Under the pieces are notes generated by a model. The model worked only from the letters and a program-made list of their open reading frames with translations. It did not search any database and was not told the origin of the DNA. Of a stretch of 12,501 nucleotides of DNA, positions 1 through 6,200 are shown one piece after another. The position numbers were made by a program, and so were the translations under genes. Positions within the stretch are counted from its first letter, which is position 1; each line of letters starts with the position of its first letter. The DNA comes from an uncultured Bacteroidota bacterium (GTDB lineage: Bacteria; Bacteroidota; Bacteroidia; Flavobacteriales; TMED113). The stretch is from positions 1 through 12,501 of the forward strand of contig CABYOB010000015.1 of assembly GCA_902520385.1 (NCBI GenBank). The letters run 5' to 3'.

Positions 1-1513
1 CATCTTTTTCAAACACAACTTGGGAATTTGGAATTTTAAGGCACGGAGAATACTTGAATAAATCTATAGCAGTAGCATAAACAAAAGGCTTGAATGTTGA
101 ACCAACTTGCCTTTTAGAATTAACATTGTCATATTTGAAAAATTTATGATTTATTCCTCCAACCCAAGCTTTTACCTCTCCACTTTTAGGTTCTATTGAT
201 AAAAGACCTGCATTTAAAAAATACTTATAATACTTTATAGAGTCCATGGGTGACAAAATTGTATCTATTTCTTTTTCCCAAGAAAACAACTTCATACTTA
301 TTGGTTGATTAAATATTTTATCTATCTCTTCGTCTTTAATATTATTGCTTTTTAAAACTCTATATCTTTCTGTTCTTCGCATTGTATTTCTATAAATACG
401 ATTAATTGTTTTAGTACTTAAATTTTGATCAAAGGGGGCTTTTTTTGATTTATATTTATTCCAGCCACTAAAAAAATCCGCCTGTAATTTTTTCATATGT
501 GTTGAAACAGCATTTTCTGCATGCTGTTGTATTCTTGAATCTATCGTTGTATGGATTTTTAAACCATCTGTATATAAATTATAATAACTACCGTCTATCT
601 TTGGATTATTCTTAATCCACTCTTTCATATAAAACCTTAAATGCTCTCTGAAATAAGTAGCTATTCCCTCATTATGACTTGCTTTTTTATACTCTAATAA
701 TAATGGTAATTTCTTCAAAGAATCAAATTGTTCATTAGAAAAATTGATATTTAATTTTTTCTTATTTCTCTTCATTTGATTTAAAACTACATTTCTCCTT
801 TCCAAACTCTTTTCTGGATACCTAAGAGGATTATATAATGAAGGATTTTTAGCCATCCCTACTAATAAAGCTGCTTCTTCTACAGTTAATTGCTTTGCAT
901 CCTTATTAAAATAAATTCTAGAAGCCGTGTTTATTCCTATTGCCTGATTCAAAAAATCAAACCTATTAAAATACATAGTAATAATTTCATTTTTAGTATA
1001 GCGCTTTTCAAGTCTAGTAGCAATAACCCATTCTCTAAATTTTTGAGTTATTCTCTGAATTTTTGATTTAGGCCTTTTTGAAAATAACATTTTTGCTAAT
1101 TGTTGTGTTAAAGTACTCCCTCCCCCTTTTGAACCAAAATATAATATAGCTCGTAAAGTTGATTTATAATCAATCCCTGCATGTTTATAAAACCTTTCAT
1201 CTTCTGTGGCAATTAAAGCGTCAATAGCATGCTTAGAAATTTTATCAAATCTAACTTTTCTTCTATTTTCTAAATAATATGTGCCTATAACAACACCATC
1301 AGAAGAAAGTATTTCGGTTGCTAAATTAGTTGGTGGATTTTCTAAAATTTCAAATGTGGGCATCGGAGAATTTGGAGAATCGAAATAACCTGATGACGCC
1401 AAAGTAAGTCCTATTAACAAGGTTGATATTGGAATTATTATTATAAAAGAAATTAAAAAAATAAATACTCTTATTTTTTGCTTTAGTGTTACTTTTTTTA
1501 TAAACGATTTCAA
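1..1513 (-). CDS. Penicillin-binding protein 1A-type bifunctional transglycosylase/transpeptidase (C-terminus beyond window)
   Basis: Class A penicillin-binding protein, which polymerises glycan strands from lipid II and cross-links stem peptides in the periplasm. My translation gives 504 complete codons before the window edge. A basic N-terminus is followed by one membrane segment (about residues 16-40). The GT51 glycosyltransferase domain shows ATEDERFYKHAGID (102-115; catalytic Glu104) and GGGSTLTQQLAKMLF (130-144). A linker follows, then the start of the transpeptidase domain with the nucleophile motif STFK (Ser472, Lys475). The KTG-type motif would lie outside the window. The only usable start is TTG at 1513-1511: in-frame stops lie just upstream, and the first in-frame ATG would remove the membrane anchor. 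The TTG is one base after the gldH stop codon, so the two genes are probably co-transcribed and translationally coupled. Family identity is secure; the exact paralogue name is not. Confidence 0.93.
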   Translation of the reverse strand, partial: MKSFIKKVTLKQKIRVFIFLISFIIIIPISTLLIGLTLASSGYFDSPNSPMPTFEILENPPTNLATEILSSDGVVIGTYYLENRRKVRFDKISKHAIDALIATEDERFYKHAGIDYKSTLRAILYFGSKGGGSTLTQQLAKMLFSKRPKSKIQRITQKFREWVIATRLEKRYTKNEIITMYFNRFDFLNQAIGINTASRIYFNKDAKQLTVEEAALLVGMAKNPSLYNPLRYPEKSLERRNVVLNQMKRNKKKLNINFSNEQFDSLKKLPLLLEYKKASHNEGIATYFREHLRFYMKEWIKNNPKIDGSYYNLYTDGLKIHTTIDSRIQQHAENAVSTHMKKLQADFFSGWNKYKSKKAPFDQNLSTKTINRIYRNTMRRTERYRVLKSNNIKDEEIDKIFNQPISMKLFSWEKEIDTILSPMDSIKYYKYFLNAGLLSIEPKSGEVKAWVGGINHKFFKYDNVNSKRQVGSTFKPFVYATAIDLFKYSPCLKIPNSQVVFEKD

Positions 1514-1514
1514 T

Positions 1515-1991
1515 TTATTTTTCTTTTATTTTTAATCCTATACTTTCTACTCCATTTAATTTGTCTTTTCTCATTCCGTGAACTATTTTTAATTTATAGT
1601 TTTTATTACTTTTAAAATTAGGCAAATAATTTAAATTGAAAAACTGAGTGTTTCCAATGCTTTTTTGTTCGGGGTTGCCAAAATTATCATAAATTAAAAT
1701 AGATAATGTGTCTCGTTTTATTTTTTTGTTTTCAGAATATATATCAACAAATAAAAACAAATTAGAATAAGAATAGTCTTGATTTATTTTCCCAAATAAT
1801 TGGATATTGTATTGATTAATCGATTGTTGTTCTATAGGTAAATTAAATATTAACGTATCAGTTAGTAGCCATTGGTTGTTTGGAATATTATAATAATCAG
1901 AATATATTGTTTTGTTTGACAAAAAAGAAAGCTTAAAAATCAAAAAAGCTAAAATAATTACTATAAAAAAAATTAAAACCCTTGCTCTCAT
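1515..1991 (-). CDS. gldH: GldH-family protein, membrane-anchored and lacking a lipobox cysteine
   Basis: Resembles GldH, a Bacteroidota cell-envelope protein first described as a lipoprotein needed for gliding in Flavobacterium johnsoniae but also kept in many non-gliding relatives. At 158 aa it has the family length. Family-like stretches are YYNIPNNQW (33-41), the DYSYSNLFLFVDI block (72-84), the RDTLS segment (93-97) and a C-terminal VHGMRKDKLNGVESIGLKI (137-155). Unusually, the N-terminus is a hydrophobic helix (about residues 5-19) with no cysteine after it, and the whole protein has no cysteine, so it cannot be lipidated as classical GldH is. An in-frame TAG three codons upstream rules out a longer N-terminus. 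It lies 42 nt after holB and one base before the PBP gene, the order familiar from Flavobacteriia, which suggests a role linked to wall synthesis or envelope integrity. Identification is from remembered family patterns. Confidence 0.8.
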   Translation of the reverse strand: MRARVLIFFIVIILAFLIFKLSFLSNKTIYSDYYNIPNNQWLLTDTLIFNLPIEQQSINQYNIQLFGKINQDYSYSNLFLFVDIYSENKKIKRDTLSILIYDNFGNPEQKSIGNTQFFNLNYLPNFKSNKNYKLKIVHGMRKDKLNGVESIGLKIKEK

Positions 1992-1999
1992 ATTTTTCT

Positions 2000-2027
2000 A
2001 TTATATCATATTTATTTTTCTTGTAAA
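2000..2027 (-). promoter_or_regulatory. Possible promoter of gldH (TTTACA-N16-TATAAT)
   Basis: On the minus strand TTTACA (2027-2022) and TATAAT (2005-2000) are 16 nt apart, and TATAAT ends 8 nt before the gldH ATG. A transcript would start almost at the start codon. The pattern follows the general sigma70 consensus rather than the Bacteroidota TAnnTTTG type, and AT-rich DNA produces such matches by chance, so this is tentative. Confidence 0.3.
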
Positions 2028-2033
2028 CTTCAA

Positions 2034-3104
2034 TTATGTTAAATCGTTTTCAACTTTATTTTCTTTATAAATTAACTTTGATAAAGTTAGTGACAAATCC
2101 AAAAACAATAATTTAGAATTTGCATTTCTAGTAATATAGTACATGCTTTCTTCAATTTTATTAAAAATTAAAAAAATATTCTTTCTGTGAACAAAACATG
2201 AAAATCTTTCCACAGAAAAGTTTTCGTGAGGAATATCAAGATATAATTGGTTTTTTAAGCTATAATTATATAAAAAGCTTTTTCTAAAATTCTCTGTCAC
2301 ATAATTTAAAAAATCTAATTGTTTTGTTCTGTTCATAGATGCAATTTTTTCTACTAAATCTACCAGATCATTAATTTTATTTTTTTTATTAGCATTAAAA
2401 CATAACCTCACCCACTCAACAAATGTCTCGGCAAAAAGCATGTGCTTGCTCTCAGAAATTGTTTTTTCTGAATTATTATTCGGCTGAAATTTTATTGAAA
2501 TTAATCGCGATAAAACCGTAGTTATTAATTCTTCTTTGGATTCTGAAATTAATATAAACAAAGTTTTTGTAGGCGGCTCCTCTAAACTTTTTAATAATTT
2601 GTTAGACGCTTGCGTATTAAGTTTATTTGCATTCCATATCAAAAAAACTTTATATTCCCCTTGATAAGATTTTAAATTTATTTTTTTTTCTAATTCATAT
2701 ATTTCTTGAACATAAATAACTAAATTTTTTTTATCCTTGGATATAATCTCCGTCCATGTCTCAAGATTTAAATCGCCTGATTTCAAGACATTTTTTTTCC
2801 ATAACTCTAAATAATTAGCGCTTACTGGTTTTTGATTATTTTTTGATGAAGCAACTGGAAAAATATAATGAACATCCGGATGCATTAATAATCCATTTTT
2901 TAAACAATTAGAGCATACACCACAACTATCATTGTTTTTTTTATCTAAACAAAAAATGTATTGTATATATGCCAAAGCATGTGCTAACTTCCCGGATTCA
3001 CTCGGTCCAAAAAATAGTAATGCATGTGGTATTTTATCACTATTAACTCCATCTACCAGGACTTGTCTATTTTTATTATTTGAATTGAATTGACTAAATA
3101 ACAC
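2034..3104 (-). CDS. holB: DNA polymerase III delta' subunit (clamp-loader AAA+ protein)
   Basis: Delta' subunit of the replicative clamp loader, which helps load the beta sliding clamp on primed DNA in the cytoplasm. The 356-aa protein has the AAA+ layout: KIPHALLFFGPSESGK (24-39) carries a P-loop-like GPSESGK; four cysteines (52, 61, 64, 67) form the zinc-binding module typical of this family; NKLLKSLEEPP (168-178) is the highly conserved clamp-loader motif; and VLSR (197-200) occupies the sensor/SRC-like position. The start is GTG at 3104-3102, giving MLFSQF, like the usual MLFxxI beginning of delta' proteins, with an in-frame TAA only four codons upstream. The C-terminal third is poorly conserved, as usual for the collar domain. 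It is divergent from pgk and lies upstream of gldH on the same strand. No separate PSP1/RicT-type gene sits between holB and gldH. Confidence 0.92.
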   Translation of the reverse strand: MLFSQFNSNNKNRQVLVDGVNSDKIPHALLFFGPSESGKLAHALAYIQYIFCLDKKNNDSCGVCSNCLKNGLLMHPDVHYIFPVASSKNNQKPVSANYLELWKKNVLKSGDLNLETWTEIISKDKKNLVIYVQEIYELEKKINLKSYQGEYKVFLIWNANKLNTQASNKLLKSLEEPPTKTLFILISESKEELITTVLSRLISIKFQPNNNSEKTISESKHMLFAETFVEWVRLCFNANKKNKINDLVDLVEKIASMNRTKQLDFLNYVTENFRKSFLYNYSLKNQLYLDIPHENFSVERFSCFVHRKNIFLIFNKIEESMYYITRNANSKLLFLDLSLTLSKLIYKENKVENDLT

Positions 3105-3191
3105 ATGCCTAATTTACAAAAATCAATAATTAACTAAATAAAGATTATAATATAAATGATTAAATTTATTTTTATAAAATTTATGTGATTG

Positions 3192-4406
3192 ATGGATGAT
3201 ACTCTATTATTAAATAAAACAAAAAAATTTCCTAAAAACTCGAAAGTCCTAGTGCGTGTTGATTTTAATGTGCCATTAAAAAACAAATCAGTGATTGATA
3301 ACTCAAGAATTTTACTATGTATACCTACTATCAAATTACTTTTAGAAAATAATAATGCGTTAATATTAATATCTCATTTAGGTAGACCTAAAGGTTTTGA
3401 AGAAAATCTATCAATGATGATTATAAAAAAACACCTGAAAAAAATCGATTTTTTTAAAAACAAAATTATTCATTTTTGTAATTCTTTTGAAAGTAAAAAA
3501 ATAGAAAATAAAAAAAAGATAGTTAAGCCAGGAGAAATTCTAATATTAGAAAATCTTAGATTTGACAAAGGTGAACAAAAATCTTGTGAATTATTTGCAA
3601 AAAAAATAGCTAAAAATGTTGATTTCTTTGTAAATGATGCTTTTGCAGTATGCCATAGAACAGACTCTTCTATAATTAAAATACCTAGATTATTTAATGA
3701 AAACAAGTTGCCCGGCCTACTATTACAAAGAGAAATTAAGGAACTTAATAAAGTTCTTAGTTCTAAAGAAAAAATTCTAGCCGTAATAGGTGGTGCTAAA
3801 ATTAGCACTAAAGTAAGTTTAATAAAAAAGCTTTTGCATACTTGTAATGATATTATTATTGGAGGGGCAATGGCATTTACTTTTATTAAATATTTAAATG
3901 GCTCTATAGGTCAGTCTCTTTATGAGCCAGAACAATTGGAAAACGTAGCTGATATATTAAAAAATGCCAAAACACTAAAATGTAATATTCATTTACCCAT
4001 TGATGTTATTAGCGCTAATATCAATAATACTAAAACTTATAAAAGGAAAATTACTGAAATTCCTTATGATGAATCCGGGTTAGATATAGGATCCAAATCT
4101 TGTGAAAATTTTGAAAAAATAATTTTAAAATCTAAAACAATTATTTGGAATGGACCAATGGGCATGTTTGAAAAAAAAGAATTTAAAATGGGTACAGAAA
4201 AAATTTTATTAGCAATCTCTTCTGCTACAAAGTCCGGTTCTTATACATTAGTTGGGGGGGGGGACACATTATCAGCGATCTCAAACTACAAACAACATAC
4301 GTCTAACTTCTATGGATTTAAATATATATCTAGTGGGGGTGGAGCAATGTTAGCATTTTTACAAAACCCAGATTTACCAGGGATAAAAGAATTAAAAAAT
4401 GATTGA
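3192..4406 (+). CDS. pgk: Phosphoglycerate kinase
   Basis: Glycolytic enzyme converting 1,3-bisphosphoglycerate and ADP to 3-phosphoglycerate and ATP in the cytoplasm. With the ATG at 3192 it has 404 residues, the normal family size. Substrate-binding motifs are VRVDFNVPL (21-29), SHLGRPKG (61-68), ENLRFDKGE (120-128) and VNDAFAVCHR (147-156). Nucleotide-site motifs are GGAKISTK (200-207), IIWNGPMGMFE (317-327) and VGGGDT (354-359), and the C-terminus has SSGGGAMLAFL (380-390). A TTG directly before the ATG (3189) is a less likely start. GGGD is written with a 10-base G tract. The sequence reads as more divergent than I expect of a Flavobacteriia Pgk: the usual AHRAHAS is replaced by CHRTDSS, and LLLQREI and SLYEPE stand where other residues are usual. 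The reading frame is nevertheless intact and all major motifs are present. It overlaps the next gene by 8 nt. Confidence 0.96.
   Translation: MDDTLLLNKTKKFPKNSKVLVRVDFNVPLKNKSVIDNSRILLCIPTIKLLLENNNALILISHLGRPKGFEENLSMMIIKKHLKKIDFFKNKIIHFCNSFESKKIENKKKIVKPGEILILENLRFDKGEQKSCELFAKKIAKNVDFFVNDAFAVCHRTDSSIIKIPRLFNENKLPGLLLQREIKELNKVLSSKEKILAVIGGAKISTKVSLIKKLLHTCNDIIIGGAMAFTFIKYLNGSIGQSLYEPEQLENVADILKNAKTLKCNIHLPIDVISANINNTKTYKRKITEIPYDESGLDIGSKSCENFEKIILKSKTIIWNGPMGMFEKKEFKMGTEKILLAISSATKSGSYTLVGGGDTLSAISNYKQHTSNFYGFKYISSGGGAMLAFLQNPDLPGIKELKND
4254..4263 (+). repeat. Ten-base G homopolymer inside pgk
   Basis: Ten consecutive G bases encode GGG-GGG-GGG and the first base of Asp in the conserved GGGDT motif of Pgk. 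It is the longest G or C run in the window and stands out in AT-rich DNA. Any slip of one base would destroy the essential C-terminus of the enzyme; the frame here is intact. Confidence 0.9.
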
Positions 4407-4746
4407 AGAAAATAAGAAGTGGAATTCTCTCGTTAAATATATTAGCCAGCAATTTGGAGGTGGGGAAGAATTAGATTTGCAAGCTATTTTATTTCTTATT
4501 GGAATTAATGAATTAGGCCAAGGTTATCGAAGTTTTAAAAAACAAGAAAAAATAGACTTACTACATATTGCAATATGTAAATTATTAAGCATCTATGGTT
4601 ATTACTCATTTAATGGAAGAGATGATGAAGGTTGGCCCCATTGGAAAACAAATGAAACACTACCTAACTTGAAGCCTAGTGAACAAACTACACTACTAAA
4701 AAAATCTATTATTATTTACTTTGAAGAAGCAAAAATAAAATTCTAG
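4399..4746 (+). CDS. Conserved Bacteroidota hypothetical protein, 115 aa
   Basis: Function unknown. I recall very similar short proteins in Flavobacteriia, with matching stretches such as FGGGEELDLQAILFLIGINE (19-38), ELGQGYRSF (38-46), KIDLLHIAICKLLS (51-64) and DDEGWPHWK (75-83), but no assigned function. It is soluble, with no signal peptide or membrane segment, rich in helix-forming residues, and ends in an acidic/basic helix. Its ATG overlaps the end of pgk by 8 nt (ATGATTGA contains this start and the pgk stop), so translation is probably coupled to the glycolytic enzyme and the pair form one operon. The TAG stop interlocks with the TAG stop of the convergent lipoprotein gene. The strong internal conservation I remember and the clean overlapping start argue that it is a real gene rather than a chance reading frame. 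Confidence 0.85.
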   Translation: MIEENKKWNSLVKYISQQFGGGEELDLQAILFLIGINELGQGYRSFKKQEKIDLLHIAICKLLSIYGYYSFNGRDDEGWPHWKTNETLPNLKPSEQTTLLKKSIIIYFEEAKIKF

Positions 4747-5111
4747 TTACAATTAGATTCTGTTGCAAGTATTGTGATTTCTTTAATAACATTTTCCTCT
4801 AAACTAACACTACTAGTTCCGCAGATGTTAGTTGAAAAAATTATTTTCTGAACCTGAACAGAAAAAAACCCTAAGTTTTCAAAATCAAAAGAAGCTAAGC
4901 CATTATTATCAGTTGAAGCTGATTTGAAAACAGTTGCATCTTCAATTATTTCACCTAAATCATTCTGAACTGAAATTATAACATCTGCTCCCTCCACTGG
5001 AATAAAGTCTTGATTAACAACAAAAACTTTTAATTTAAAGAATGGGTCTTCATAGCAGGAAGCAAAGCTTAATGATATAAAAAACAAAAAAAGTAAATAG
5101 ATTCTCTTCAT
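4743..5111 (-). CDS. Small lipoprotein with carboxypeptidase-regulatory-like domain
   Basis: A predicted exported lipoprotein of 122 aa whose precise function cannot be inferred. From the ATG at 5111, residues 1-18 form a signal peptide (MKRIYLLFLFFISLSFAS) followed by Cys19, the lipidation residue; FAS-C is an acceptable lipobox. An upstream ATG at 5120 would add three residues (MNC) before this signal and is less likely. The mature part contains KVFVVNQDFIPVEGADVIIS, then TDNNGLASFDF, the pattern of transthyretin-like/CarboxypepD_reg beta-sandwich domains: a strand, a P-V-x-G-A-x-V turn, then D-x-x-G-x-A-x-F. Such domains are common in Bacteroidota surface proteins. It is transcribed alone, divergent from pheS and convergent with the small gene downstream of pgk, sharing the bases CTAG at the two stops. 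Confidence is high that it is a gene, moderate for the fold. Confidence 0.8.
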   Translation of the reverse strand: MKRIYLLFLFFISLSFASCYEDPFFKLKVFVVNQDFIPVEGADVIISVQNDLGEIIEDATVFKSASTDNNGLASFDFENLGFFSVQVQKIIFSTNICGTSSVSLEENVIKEITILATESNCN

Positions 5112-5139
5112 ACAATTCATAAATTATCACCCAATTAGT

Positions 5140-5147
5140 TAAATTTG
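5140..5147 (+). promoter_or_regulatory. Candidate -7 promoter box for pheS (TAAATTTG)
   Basis: TAAATTTG matches the Bacteroidota -7 consensus TAnnTTTG and lies 30 nt before the pheS ATG, leaving a leader of roughly 20-25 nt. No clear TTTG -33 element is seen upstream. The box is in the short divergent gap with the lipoprotein gene. Confidence 0.45.
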
Positions 5148-5177
5148 GAAAATAGTAAGTGAATAAATATAGAAAAA

Positions 5178-6200
5178 ATGCAGGAACTAATAGAAAAATA
5201 TAAACAAGAAGTCTCTTCTTTTAATTCAAATAATGAAAAAGAAGTTGAATTGTTTAGAATTAAATATATGGGAAAGAATGGCTTTTTAAGTAAATTGTTC
5301 AATGAATTTAAAGATATCGAGCCCTCTAAAAAAAAAGAAATTGGCTTAAAAATTAATGAGTTAAAACAACTTGTTATTTCAAAAGTTAATTCTAAAAAAA
5401 AGTCTGTAAACAAATCTGCTGAAAAAGAAATTATAGATTTTACATTACCATCTGGTTTTGGCAAAATTGGCTCTTTACATCCCCTAACAATTGTGGAAAA
5501 TAAAATCATAGATATTTTTAAATTGATGGGGTTTGATTTAGAGACAGGGCCCGAAATCGAGGATGACTGGCATAATTTTTCTGCTTTAAATATGCCAGAA
5601 AATCATCCGGCAAGAGACATGCAAGATACGTTCTTTATAAGTAAATCTCCTGATTTATTATTACGCACACATACCTCTTCTGTACAAATAAGATATATGG
5701 AAAATACATCTCCACCATTCAGGATTATTTCTCCTGGAAGAGTTTTTAGAAATGAAGACGTCTCAGCAAGATCACATTGTCTTTTCCATCAAATTGAAGG
5801 GCTTGCTATAGATGAAGATATAAATTTTTCTGATCTAAAATTAATTATTCAAGAATTTGTTAATAGGTTGTTTGGCGAAAATAAAAAAATTAGATTTAGA
5901 CCATCTTTTTTTCCTTTTACAGAACCTAGCGCAGAAGTAGATATTTATTGGGGGCTCGAAACTGAAACTGATAGGAAAATAACAAAAGGTACTGGTTGGC
6001 TTGAAATTATGGGTTGTGGAATGGTAGATCCAAATGTATTAAAAAATGTTACAATTAATAATGAAAAATATTCGGGGTTTGCATTTGGAATGGGTATAGA
6101 AAGAATAGCTATGCTTCTATATCAAATCGATGACATTAGATTATTTTATGAAAATGATATTAGATTTTTAAAACAATTTAAATCTAGTCATATTATTTAA
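5178..6200 (+). CDS. pheS: Phenylalanine-tRNA ligase alpha subunit
   Basis: Catalytic alpha subunit of the (alpha-beta)2 phenylalanyl-tRNA synthetase, which charges tRNA-Phe; the beta subunit (pheT) is not next to it, as is common outside Proteobacteria. The 340-aa protein starts with a lysine-rich antiparallel coiled-coil arm (about 1-85), the tRNA-contacting part. The class II core follows: HPLT (101-104), NFSALNMPENHPARDMQDTF (133-152), RTHTSSVQ (163-170), motif 2 FRIISPGRVFRNEDVSARSH (181-200), HQIEGL (204-209), FFPFTEPSAEVDI (244-256), and motif 3 GFAFGMGIERIAMLL (300-314), with Ala302 at the amino-acid specificity position known from E. coli PheS. The start is preceded by GAAAAA and the N-terminal MQELIEKYKQE is typical. 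It has its own TAnnTTTG box. Its stop lies 8 nt inside the convergent pyruvate kinase gene, so no terminator separates the two. Confidence 0.97.
   Translation: MQELIEKYKQEVSSFNSNNEKEVELFRIKYMGKNGFLSKLFNEFKDIEPSKKKEIGLKINELKQLVISKVNSKKKSVNKSAEKEIIDFTLPSGFGKIGSLHPLTIVENKIIDIFKLMGFDLETGPEIEDDWHNFSALNMPENHPARDMQDTFFISKSPDLLLRTHTSSVQIRYMENTSPPFRIISPGRVFRNEDVSARSHCLFHQIEGLAIDEDINFSDLKLIIQEFVNRLFGENKKIRFRPSFFPFTEPSAEVDIYWGLETETDRKITKGTGWLEIMGCGMVDPNVLKNVTINNEKYSGFAFGMGIERIAMLLYQIDDIRLFYENDIRFLKQFKSSHII

Noticed and set aside
3134..3334. Minus-strand open frame (66 aa) across the pgk start
   Set aside because: It covers the promoter and first codons of pgk on the opposite strand, has no family resemblance, and is explained by AT-rich sequence.
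3470..3808. Minus-strand open frame (112 aa) inside pgk
   Set aside because: Antisense shadow of a clearly conserved gene, with no recognisable protein features.
4254..4263. Frameshift or assembly error at the G tract in pgk
   Set aside because: The frame continues correctly on both sides into conserved Pgk motifs, so the length is right modulo three.
5135..5509. Minus-strand open frame (124 aa) opposite the pheS start
   Set aside because: Lies antisense to the conserved pheS coiled-coil region; Phe/Leu/Ser-rich composition is typical of antisense reading of Lys/Glu-rich codons.
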